A DNA stretch of 5,376 bases from positions 1 through 5,376 of the forward strand of contig URDV01000162.1 in assembly GCA_900546605.1 (NCBI GenBank). Direction: 5' to 3'. This document shows positions 1 to 5,368 of this stretch, one piece after another. The first letter of the stretch is position 1; every line of letters begins with the position of its first letter. The position numbers and the translations under genes are program-made. Source of the stretch: an uncultured Prevotella sp. (lineage in GTDB: Bacteria > Bacteroidota > Bacteroidia > Bacteroidales > Bacteroidaceae). Below the pieces are notes generated by a model. The model worked only from the letters and a program-made list of their open reading frames with translations, did not search any database and was not told where the DNA came from.

Positions 1-55
1 ACTTACCTGTTAACCCGTTAACTTGTCAACTTGTTTACTAATTCCGCCAACGCGT
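1..55 (+). repeat. Left arm of a perfect 55-bp inverted repeat
   Basis: Bases 1-55 are the exact reverse complement of 5314-5368 (position p pairs with 5369-p). The match stops at base 56 on the inner side. On the outer side it runs to the window edge, so the arm may continue beyond it. The outer part holds four tandem degenerate octamers (7-38). The inner part is a unique tail of about 17 bases that ends in the palindrome ACGCGT (50-55). The arm lies downstream of the minus-strand phosphoesterase gene, with 53 bases between the arm and that gene's stop codon. It carries no ORF. My reading is a copy of a dispersed intergenic repeat family, which is inference. Confidence 0.95.
7..38 (+). repeat. 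Four tandem degenerate octamers, consensus YYGTTAAC (left arm)
   Basis: Four uninterrupted 8-base units are visible: CTGTTAAC, CCGTTAAC, TTGTCAAC and TTGTTTAC. The core GTTAAC is its own reverse complement, so adjacent units can pair with each other and each perfect unit is a small dyad. The first two bases of every unit are pyrimidines. The third and fourth units carry single changes in the core (TC for TT, and TT for TA). The array could be a protein-binding array or a slippage-derived repeat, and the sequence does not decide between these. I recall similar GTTAAC-rich octamer tracts between genes in Bacteroidales genomes but cannot verify that here. Confidence 0.85.
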
Positions 56-91
56 TTCAGCAAGTGAGTTTATATATTAAGATAAATTGTC

Positions 92-110
92 AAGGGGTTA
101 CCCTCCCCTT
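92..110 (-). terminator. Weak hairpin at the end of the phosphoesterase gene
   Basis: AAGGGG (92-97) and CCCCTT (105-110) form a six-pair stem with a seven-base loop. The stem overlaps the stop codon of the minus-strand phosphoesterase gene. On the minus strand the hairpin is followed by GACAATTTAT, which is a poor U-tract. On the plus strand it is followed by ATAATTTT. It may be a weak bidirectional terminator between this gene and the repeat arm. The short stem and poor U-tract keep confidence low. Confidence 0.3.
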
Positions 111-663
111 ATAATTTTAAACTTGATAGTGCTGCACCATCAAGTGTGCGAATGGCAAGGGTGCCATCAGCATATGTGGCAAATGTAGGCGGGTTACCTC
201 CCTTAGGGAATGTTGGTGAACCCGTGTTTACTATAATAGGTCGTTGAGTCTCGACATCGGCCTCACGCAGCGTTTGCAAATGTGTGTGGCCATAAACAAA
301 CACATCACAGCCAGGGGCTGTAGGCAAGTTCTTTTCATTATACACGTGTCCATGTGTTATAAAAAAGCGTTTGCCATCATCTACCAACAACATATAGGTG
401 CTTTGTATGGGGAAGTTGAGTAACATTTGGTCCACCTCTGAGTCACAATTGCCTCTTACAGCCACAATGTTAGCTGCACGTGCATTAAGACGCTCAACTA
501 TGGCCTGTGGGTCAAGTCCCTGACACAAGCCATTGCGCGGACCATAATTTAGCAAGTCGCCTAACAACACCAATAAGTCATAATGGTGTGCATCATAGTA
601 GTTCAACACAGCATCAAGAGCTGGCAGAGAACCATGTATGTCTGACAAAAAAAGTATTCGCAT
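109..663 (-). CDS. yfcE: YfcE/MJ0936-family metallophosphoesterase
   Basis: This is a cytoplasmic calcineurin-like phosphodiesterase of the YfcE/MJ0936 family. Characterised members hydrolyse artificial phosphodiesters with a two-metal centre, usually Mn2+, and their physiological substrate is not settled. At 184 residues it has the length I recall for E. coli YfcE. All five metal-binding blocks are present in order: SDIHG (residues 7-11, with D8 and H10), GDLLNYGPRN (35-44, with D36), RGNCD (70-74, with N72), THGH (103-106) and YGHTH (124-128). No signal peptide or membrane segment is seen. The start codon gives the family's standard MRILFLSDIHG opening, and a good -7 element lies 28 bases upstream. 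It is divergent from the HAD-panB-MFS run and transcribed towards the left repeat arm. The family call is firm; orthology to yfcE rather than a sister group is likely but not proven. Confidence 0.93.
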   Translation of the reverse strand: MRILFLSDIHGSLPALDAVLNYYDAHHYDLLVLLGDLLNYGPRNGLCQGLDPQAIVERLNARAANIVAVRGNCDSEVDQMLLNFPIQSTYMLLVDDGKRFFITHGHVYNEKNLPTAPGCDVFVYGHTHLQTLREADVETQRPIIVNTGSPTFPKGGNPPTFATYADGTLAIRTLDGAALSSLKL

Positions 664-690
664 TTATAGGGTCTTTGTTTTTGAGTTTTG

Positions 691-698
691 CAAAGATA
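691..698 (-). promoter_or_regulatory. Bacteroidota -7 element for the phosphoesterase gene
   Basis: Read on the minus strand, the sequence is TATCTTTG followed by CAAAA. This is an exact match to the Bacteroidota -7 consensus TAnnTTTG. It sits 28 bases from the ATG, which implies a leader of roughly 20 bases without a Shine-Dalgarno site. The -33 element is not a clean TTTG; the best candidate is a TTTTC run near 713-717. The position and match fit a promoter for the minus-strand metallophosphoesterase. Confidence 0.65.
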
Positions 699-789
699 GA
701 AATATATTCTTGAAAATACATGGATGAATAATAAATGAGATTTAAAAAACTTTTTTACGAAGCGTAGGTTCTATGCTCTACTCACTGTC

Positions 790-835
790 AAAAAATACTT
801 TGTCAGCACGTATATACGGGTGCTTGGTATTTTTT
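790..835. promoter_or_regulatory. Nested dyad upstream of the HAD-panB-MFS promoter, possible operator
   Basis: AAAAAATAC (790-798) pairs perfectly with GTATTTTTT (827-835). Inside these arms AGCAC (805-809) pairs with GTGCT (820-824), and CGTATATACG (809-818) is itself a perfect 10-base palindrome. The outer arm ends three bases before the -7 element at 839-846, so a bound protein would cover the -33 region. This placement suggests an operator rather than an RNA element, because it lies upstream of the expected transcription start. The A6/T6 portions weaken the statistical case. No regulator gene is present in the window. Confidence 0.4.
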
Positions 836-838
836 CTA

Positions 839-846
839 TAACTTTG
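839..846 (+). promoter_or_regulatory. Bacteroidota -7 element for the HAD-panB-MFS run
   Basis: TAACTTTG, followed by CACC, matches the Bacteroidota -7 consensus TAnnTTTG exactly. It lies 31 bases before the HAD start codon, predicting transcription from about 852 and an A-rich leader of about 25 bases. That leader is too short to hold a riboswitch. No clear -33 TTTG is seen at the usual distance of about 20 bases; TTGG at 824-827 is too close. Weak -33 contacts may mean that an activator helps here. Confidence 0.65.
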
Positions 847-877
847 CACCACAAAACAAAAACTTATAATTTACATA

Positions 878-1525
878 ATGCAAACAGCAGCTCTTTTTGA
901 TTTGGACGGAGTTATTATTGACACCGAAGGTCAATACACGGAATTTTGGAAAGGAGTGGGCGAACGTTTTTTTCAACATCTGCCCGACTTTTCACAACGT
1001 ATCAAAGGCCACACGCTCAAACAAATCATCAATGAATTCTTTGCCAACGACATTGAACGCCAACACTATGTGGTGGAACAACTCAATGTGTTTGAAAGCA
1101 ACATGGAATATCCTTACATCAAAGGAGCCGTTGAATTTGTTAAGGCTCTGCACAATGAACACATTGCTACAGCTATAGTAACCAGTTCGAACCAAGCAAA
1201 AATGCAATGCCTTTACCAACATCACCCCGAATTGCCCGACTTGTTTGACCACATTTTCACAGCCGAAAATGCACGACGTTCAAAACCTGCCCCTGACTGT
1301 TATATAGATGCAGCCAAAGCTATGGGGTATGATGCTACCGACTGCTTTGTATTTGAAGACTCTATGAGCGGATTACAAGCAGGGCATGATAGCGGAGCTA
1401 TTGTTATAGGTTTAACCACCACTAACGCGGCAGAGCGCATAGCGTCTCTCTGTCAACACGTTATGCATGATTTTACACATATGGACGTGGCACTATTGTA
1501 TAAACTTAAAGCGGCAAAAAATTAA
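878..1525 (+). CDS. HAD-superfamily hydrolase, beta-phosphoglucomutase/phosphatase-like
   Basis: This is a soluble haloacid-dehalogenase-fold enzyme of 215 residues, a typical length for subfamily I members with a helical cap. Motif I is DLDGVIIDTE (8-17), with nucleophile D8 and acid/base D10. Motif II is T102 or S103 in IVTSSN. Motif III is K136 in SKPAPD. Motif IV is E160-D161 in FEDSMSG. The cap lies between about residues 16 and 85. The SKPAPD and FEDSMSG blocks resemble beta-phosphoglucomutase and related sugar-phosphate phosphatases, but the substrate cannot be read from sequence. The D10 acid/base fits both phosphatase and phosphomutase activity. The start codon lies two codons before the AALFDLDG strand, and I see no Shine-Dalgarno site. 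It is the first gene of a probable operon and its stop is 26 bases before panB. A role in the same pathway as PanB is possible but is only suggested by position. Confidence 0.9.
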   Translation: MQTAALFDLDGVIIDTEGQYTEFWKGVGERFFQHLPDFSQRIKGHTLKQIINEFFANDIERQHYVVEQLNVFESNMEYPYIKGAVEFVKALHNEHIATAIVTSSNQAKMQCLYQHHPELPDLFDHIFTAENARRSKPAPDCYIDAAKAMGYDATDCFVFEDSMSGLQAGHDSGAIVIGLTTTNAAERIASLCQHVMHDFTHMDVALLYKLKAAKN

Positions 1526-1551
1526 TACATTATATATAAAAAAAAACTATT

Positions 1552-2370
1552 ATGTCTGGATATTTAGTTGAAGATAACCGCAAGGTTACAACACACCGAC
1601 TGAAGGAGATGAAAGCTGAAGGCAAAAAAATTGCCATGCTTACATCGTATGACTATACTACGGCTAAAATAGTTGACGCTGCAGGTGTCGACATGATTCT
1701 TATTGGCGATAGCGCATCTAATGTAATGGCAGGCAACATGACTACCCTGCCCATTACGCTTGACCAAATGATTTACCATGGTGCATCAGTGGCTCGCGCT
1801 GCCAAACGTGCTTTTGTGGTATGCGATATGCCTTTTGGTACCTATCAAATTGACGCTAAAGAAGCTGTGCGCAATGCCATACGTATTATGAAAGAAACGG
1901 CTTGCGATGCTGTAAAACTTGAAGGCGGTGTTGAAATCATTGAGGGGGTTAAACGCATTCTTGATGCAGGTATTCCTGTAGTAGGTCACCTGGGATTAAC
2001 CCCACAGAGCATTAACAAATTTGGCACATATGCCGTGCGCGCTAAAGAGGAGGCTGAAGCTCAAAAACTCCTTACCGACGTAAAGGCTCTTGCTGAAGTA
2101 GGTTGCTGCGCCATTGTACTTGAAAAAGTTCCTGCAGCACTCACCGCTCAAGCCGTAACAAGTGTTGACATTCCCATTATCGGCATTGGTGCAGGAGCTG
2201 CCGATGGTCAAGTACTCGTTATTGACGATATGCTGGGCAAGAACAAAGATTTCTCACCCAAGTTTTTACGTCGCTACGCTGACCTATTCACCATCATGAC
2301 TGATGCTATTGGAGCCTATGTGGGTGATGTAAAATCGGGCGATTTCCCTAACGAACACGAAAGTTATTAA
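1552..2370 (+). CDS. panB: 3-methyl-2-oxobutanoate hydroxymethyltransferase (ketopantoate synthesis)
   Basis: PanB transfers a hydroxymethyl group from 5,10-methylene-tetrahydrofolate to alpha-ketoisovalerate, giving ketopantoate. This is the first committed step of pantothenate and coenzyme A synthesis, and it occurs in the cytoplasm. The 272 residues form one TIM-barrel domain. Visible landmarks are TSYDYT (31-36), IGDSASNVMAG (51-61), CDMPFGTY (91-98), KLEGG (122-126), GHLGLTPQS (145-153), VLEKVPA (189-195) and IGIGAG (210-215). By comparison with E. coli PanB, the metal-ligand region comprises D53, D92 and E124, the substrate is contacted by S54 and K122, and the catalytic acid is E191; all are present. 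The ATG is followed by SGYLVEDNRKVTTHRLKEM, the usual N-terminus of Bacteroidales PanB. It sits between the HAD gene and the MFS gene with short gaps. The panC, panD and panE functions are not in the window. Confidence 0.97.
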   Translation: MSGYLVEDNRKVTTHRLKEMKAEGKKIAMLTSYDYTTAKIVDAAGVDMILIGDSASNVMAGNMTTLPITLDQMIYHGASVARAAKRAFVVCDMPFGTYQIDAKEAVRNAIRIMKETACDAVKLEGGVEIIEGVKRILDAGIPVVGHLGLTPQSINKFGTYAVRAKEEAEAQKLLTDVKALAEVGCCAIVLEKVPAALTAQAVTSVDIPIIGIGAGAADGQVLVIDDMLGKNKDFSPKFLRRYADLFTIMTDAIGAYVGDVKSGDFPNEHESY

Positions 2371-2388
2371 CACACACCTTTCGTTGTT

Positions 2389-3531
2389 ATGTCAGCACAA
2401 GTACATAACGGACTGAGAAGTTCACGATTTATTAACATGTGTGTGGCCAATTGGTTTTTACACATTTACGTGTTCTCCATCATACCCTTGTTGAACACTC
2501 ACTTTTCAAAACTGGGTTATGAAGCCCAATGGGTAGGATGGGCCACACTGGCCTTTGCTATTGGTATGGTACTGCCTGGCCCCTTTGGGGCACACATGAT
2601 GGAACGACGCTCGCGAAAGGAAATCTACCTCAAAGCACTGATCGTGATAGGACCTATAGCCACTTGGGGCTATGTAACCTTTACCGATGTACGCCTATTG
2701 TTAGCCATACAGTTGTTGCAAGGCATAGCCTTTGGAGTCTCACAAACGGCACTTGGCACAACACTTGTCAACGACATTCTGCAATCTAAACAACGTAACA
2801 AAGGCGACATTATTTATGGTTGGGCAGGTCGCATAGGTATTCCGCTAGGACTTTTCACAGGCTACGTTCTTTCTATCATCATGTCCATTCAGCAAGCTTA
2901 TTGGTGGGCATTAGTAGCATGTGCATTATCATTTGTGTTAGTGGCACAAACGGTGGTTCCCATCAAAGCCCCCGTTAAAGTACCACTCATCACACTCGAT
3001 CGCTTTTTCTTGCCCAAGTCCATTCCTTTAGGACTTTCCATGTTTGCTGCTCCATGGACTCTCGGACGCATTGCTGGAGCCTTTTCTCATTCCGACAAAT
3101 TGCTTTGGGGATCGGCTTACCTATGCATTTCAATAGGTGTATTATTAGCCTTTTTAATGCAGCTATTCATTCGCCGCAAACTGGAACAGCGAACACTCGT
3201 TGCTTTAGGTTACATGCTTACACTTATTGGGTTAAGCTTGATCAGCTACCCCAATTGGATTATTGGCAACTTAGGTGATATGATTTTAGGATGTGGCATC
3301 GGTGCTGTATCGTCACGTCACTTGATGGACTGGGTTACACAGTCTGACCATTGCCAAAGGGGTACAGCGCAAAACACCTATTTGCTTTTCTGGCGTTGGT
3401 CATTTTCACTCGGACTACTCTGCACCTGCCTATATGGACTGAACGATGTGAAAGTTGATGAAGGACTATGCGTAGTTTCACTCATTCTGTACCTATTTTG
3501 GACACACAGAAGAGGACAGATAAACGAATAA
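2389..3531 (+). CDS. MFS transporter, substrate unknown
   Basis: This is an inner-membrane protein of 380 residues with about 12 hydrophobic segments, roughly at 15-36, 47-67, 81-98, 101-123, 143-164, 170-190, 212-231, 238-261, 267-286, 291-309, 328-349 and 358-371. This is the layout of a major facilitator superfamily permease. The loop after segment 2 (GPFGAHMMERRSRKE, 64-78) sits where MFS motif A belongs and keeps its basic cluster, but it lacks the canonical Asp-Arg spacing. A longer loop near 190-211 divides the two halves. The start 18 bases after the panB stop is preferred; an in-frame Met17 would cut into segment 1. Co-transcription with panB raises the possibility of transport of a pantothenate-pathway compound, but nothing in the protein shows that. 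A drug or metabolite exporter is equally possible. Confidence 0.85.
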   Translation: MSAQVHNGLRSSRFINMCVANWFLHIYVFSIIPLLNTHFSKLGYEAQWVGWATLAFAIGMVLPGPFGAHMMERRSRKEIYLKALIVIGPIATWGYVTFTDVRLLLAIQLLQGIAFGVSQTALGTTLVNDILQSKQRNKGDIIYGWAGRIGIPLGLFTGYVLSIIMSIQQAYWWALVACALSFVLVAQTVVPIKAPVKVPLITLDRFFLPKSIPLGLSMFAAPWTLGRIAGAFSHSDKLLWGSAYLCISIGVLLAFLMQLFIRRKLEQRTLVALGYMLTLIGLSLISYPNWIIGNLGDMILGCGIGAVSSRHLMDWVTQSDHCQRGTAQNTYLLFWRWSFSLGLLCTCLYGLNDVKVDEGLCVVSLILYLFWTHRRGQINE

Positions 3532-3594
3532 TATTATTAAGTAGGTATTCAAATACCATTAAAACATTATTTAAAACACCTACTAAAATCAAAT

Positions 3595-3642
3595 AAAACG
3601 CTTGTTAGGATGAGTCTTTACAACATACCTAACAAGCGTTTT
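3595..3642. terminator. Bidirectional rho-independent terminator between convergent genes
   Basis: Bases 3595-3609 and 3628-3642 form a perfect 15-pair stem (AAAACGCTTGTTAGG and its complement) around an 18-base loop. On the plus strand the stem ends in a T-rich tract (3639-3651), and on the minus strand the matching A-rich side gives TTTTATTTGATTTT. It can therefore stop both the HAD-panB-MFS transcript, whose last stop codon is 63 bases upstream, and the rlmH-EEP transcript arriving from the right. Two small dyads lie between it and the MFS stop: GGTAT/ATACC (3544-3557) and AGTAGGT/ACCTACT (3540-3584). Confidence 0.93.
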
Positions 3643-3677
3643 TTTATTTTTCAAAGCAAAAGCCGAGAGCACGTATG

Positions 3678-3700
3678 CCAACTTGCTGGCAATAAGTTGG
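3678..3700 (-). other. Hairpin in the 3' leader-out region of the EEP gene
   Basis: CCAACTT (3678-3684) and AAGTTGG (3694-3700) form a seven-pair stem with a nine-base loop, just downstream of the minus-strand EEP stop codon. An alternative pairing, TGCCA (3676-3680) with TGGCA (3687-3691), competes with it. It lacks a U-tract on the minus strand and stands before the strong terminator. It may protect the 3' end of the mRNA or have no function. Confidence 0.35.
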
Positions 3701-3713
3701 TGTTCAAAATTAT

Positions 3714-4781
3714 TCAAAAGTATAAATCAAGCAATATGGGCAAATGGTCACTATAACCACCTTGATAATAATTGCCCAAAAAGGTTCTGTAAGGACGTAC
3801 CCCTTCACCGCTACGCTCCTTTTTTAACAAAAACATGGGACAAAACAACTTACACGATGAAGAACGCACATGAGGATGTCCCTTACGTTTTTCATCAAGC
3901 ATAGCCCCATTCAGCACAAAATGGTCTAACTGATTCCATTCTCCCTGAAACTTGTAAGTGCCACACACATCAGCTGTCCCTTTTAATGCATATGTCAACA
4001 AGTAAAGTTCATTAGGCTGCACCGCCTCTGACGTTGCTGCAAGCTGCACCCCCAACCCTTCCGTTAAAAAAGACTCAGGCCAATAGCCATTAAAGTCGCC
4101 CATAATAAGCACATTAGGCTGACTACGCATGCACATTACGCTATCAACATAATGACGCAAATGCTGCGCAACACTCTCTCGAAAATTTTGACTTTGCTTG
4201 CCTCCACGCCTACTTGGGAAGTGACATACATACACATCAAGCGTATCGCCCGTAACCAATTCACCCGCAACATGCAAAATGTCACGCGTAGGACGCAGCG
4301 TTTTGCCCTGTGGCGCTACACGCAAACTATCCTTTGACAATAACCTAAAACGATAGGGCAAATAAACCAAAGCCACATTTATGCCACGCACATCAGCCGA
4401 ATGCGACACTACACACTCATAGCCCATACGCCACAACTTGGTATGATGTATTAAGTCGTTTACCACACTATCATTTTCAATTTCAACCAAAGCTAATAAA
4501 TCAATAGGCTGTGCACCACCAGCAGCTGCAATTACCCTACTTAACCTACCTAATTTAGCCCAATATCGCTGACTATTCCATTGATAACTACCCGTAGGGG
4601 TAAAATCAATGTCTGAAAGCCCTGCTGTATGTAGGGTATCAAACATATTTTCAACATTATACTCCATTACACGCATAGAGCGTTGTTGTGCCACACCCTT
4701 GCCTAAAGCAAACATCAAAAAACATGACAAAACAACATAACGCACCCAGCAACCATAACATGTAACAAATAAACGTGACAT
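3714..4781 (-). CDS. Exported endonuclease/exonuclease/phosphatase-family protein
   Basis: This protein of 355 residues has the DNase I/exonuclease III/inositol-phosphatase fold (EEP family), whose members use a metal to cleave phosphodiester or phosphomonoester bonds in nucleic acids, lipids or inositol phosphates. Residues 1-32 look like a signal peptide: basic or polar start, a hydrophobic core YVVLSCFLMFAL (15-26), then GKGVAQQ with likely cleavage after Ala31, so it should act in the periplasm or outside. The catalytic blocks are RVMEYNVENMFD (37-48), LALVEIEN (96-103, metal-binding Glu), CHFPSRRGG (186-194, His), MGDFNGYWPES (227-237, Asp and Asn), QLDHFVLNG (284-292) and SDHLPILLDL (344-353, final Asp-His pair). 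All key residues expected of an active enzyme are present. The substrate is unknown; DNA, RNA or a phosphorylated small molecule are possible. Its start lies 31 bases after the rlmH stop with no clear promoter between, so the two are probably co-transcribed. Confidence 0.9.
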   Translation of the reverse strand: MSRLFVTCYGCWVRYVVLSCFLMFALGKGVAQQRSMRVMEYNVENMFDTLHTAGLSDIDFTPTGSYQWNSQRYWAKLGRLSRVIAAAGGAQPIDLLALVEIENDSVVNDLIHHTKLWRMGYECVVSHSADVRGINVALVYLPYRFRLLSKDSLRVAPQGKTLRPTRDILHVAGELVTGDTLDVYVCHFPSRRGGKQSQNFRESVAQHLRHYVDSVMCMRSQPNVLIMGDFNGYWPESFLTEGLGVQLAATSEAVQPNELYLLTYALKGTADVCGTYKFQGEWNQLDHFVLNGAMLDEKRKGHPHVRSSSCKLFCPMFLLKKERSGEGVRPYRTFLGNYYQGGYSDHLPILLDLYF

Positions 4782-4812
4782 TTTAAACAGAATGATAGTA
4801 AAACACTAACAA

Positions 4813-5286
4813 TTATTCATGGTGATAAGGTTCACCCTTTAATATAGTCATAGCACGATAAAACTGCTCTACAAAGAACAATCGTACCATTTGATGCGAA
4901 AAAGTCATTTTCGAAAGAGACACTTTCTCCTTTGCCAAACTATATATTGCTGACGAAAAACCATAAGGCCCACCTACAATAAAAACCAAGCGACGAGCCA
5001 CCTGCTGCTGCTTCTTTTCAATATATGCAGCAAATTCTATTGAGCGAAACTCTTTTCCCCCCTCATCGAGCAATACCACATAATCACCATCACGCAATTG
5101 TTTTTTAATCAGCTCTCCCTCACGTTCCTTTTGTTGTTCAGGTGTCAAAGCCTTAGTATTCTTCAATTCTGGTATAACCTCCATAGCAAAAGGCATATAA
5201 TGCGTTACACGTTTTGCATAATCATCTATCAAAACGTTCAAATGCTTATCAATAGTTTTACCAACAACCAAAAATAGTACCTTCAT
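4813..5286 (-). CDS. rlmH: 23S rRNA (pseudouridine1915-N3)-methyltransferase RlmH
   Basis: RlmH is a SPOUT-class methyltransferase that uses S-adenosylmethionine to methylate N3 of pseudouridine 1915 in helix 69 of 23S rRNA, acting on assembled 70S ribosomes as a homodimer. The 157 residues match the usual family length. Visible blocks are the N-terminal MKVLFLVVGK, VLLDEGGK (71-78), the SAM-binding knot segment FIVGGPYGF (102-110), LSKMTFSHQMVR (124-135) and the C-terminal YRAMTILKGEPYHH (143-156), which carries the conserved Tyr-His-His end. The start is fixed by the MKVLFLVVGK strand. Only 27 AT-rich bases separate it from the right repeat arm, so its promoter must lie in or against the repeat. 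No good TAnnTTTG is seen there. The EEP gene follows downstream after 31 bases. Confidence 0.97.
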   Translation of the reverse strand: MKVLFLVVGKTIDKHLNVLIDDYAKRVTHYMPFAMEVIPELKNTKALTPEQQKEREGELIKKQLRDGDYVVLLDEGGKEFRSIEFAAYIEKKQQQVARRLVFIVGGPYGFSSAIYSLAKEKVSLSKMTFSHQMVRLFFVEQFYRAMTILKGEPYHHE

Positions 5287-5313
5287 AAAAAAATTTATCT
5301 ATATATATTTATT

Positions 5314-5368
5314 ACGCGTTGGCGGAATTAGTAAACAAGTTGACAAGTTAACGGGTTAACAGGTAAGT
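5314..5368 (-). repeat. Right arm of a perfect 55-bp inverted repeat
   Basis: This is the exact reverse complement of bases 1-55. Read on the minus strand, both arms run in the same sense from outside towards the genes and end in ACGCGT (5314-5319). Beyond the arm on the outer side the window has eight more bases (5369-5376), for which the left copy has no counterpart because the window begins there. The inner end is 27 bases before the rlmH start codon, so this copy replaces or overlaps the position where an rlmH promoter would be expected. No ORF and no recombinase gene accompanies it. Confidence 0.95.
5331..5362 (-). repeat. Four tandem degenerate octamers, consensus YYGTTAAC (right arm)
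   Basis: On the minus strand this carries the same four units in the same order as 7-38: CTGTTAAC, CCGTTAAC, TTGTCAAC and TTGTTTAC. Even the off-consensus bases in units three and four are identical between the two arms. This indicates recent copying, gene conversion, or selection on the exact sequence rather than independent expansion of an octamer. Confidence 0.85.

Noticed and set aside
7..38. A CRISPR array or iteron-type replication origin
   Set aside because: The units are only eight bases long and contiguous without spacers, and there is no cas or replication initiator gene nearby.
507..713. A small plus-strand gene overlapping the phosphoesterase start and its promoter
   Set aside because: It is mostly antisense to a well-supported gene with all its motifs, and its translation shows no recognisable domain.
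795..802. A second -7 element, ATACTTTG, for the plus-strand run
   Set aside because: It has AT where the consensus requires TA, and it lies inside the dyad farther from the gene than the exact match at 839-846.
847..877. A riboswitch in the leader of the HAD-panB-MFS transcript
   Set aside because: The predicted leader is only about 25 bases and A-rich, too short for any known aptamer.
992..2211. Minus-strand open frames inside the HAD and panB genes
   Set aside because: They are shadows of conserved genes on the other strand, with Cys- and Asn-rich translations that show no domain.
4720..4731. A lipobox (VLSC, residues 17-20) in the EEP protein
   Set aside because: The hydrophobic stretch continues past the cysteine, and leucine at -2 is a poor fit; a signal peptidase I site after GVA is more convincing.
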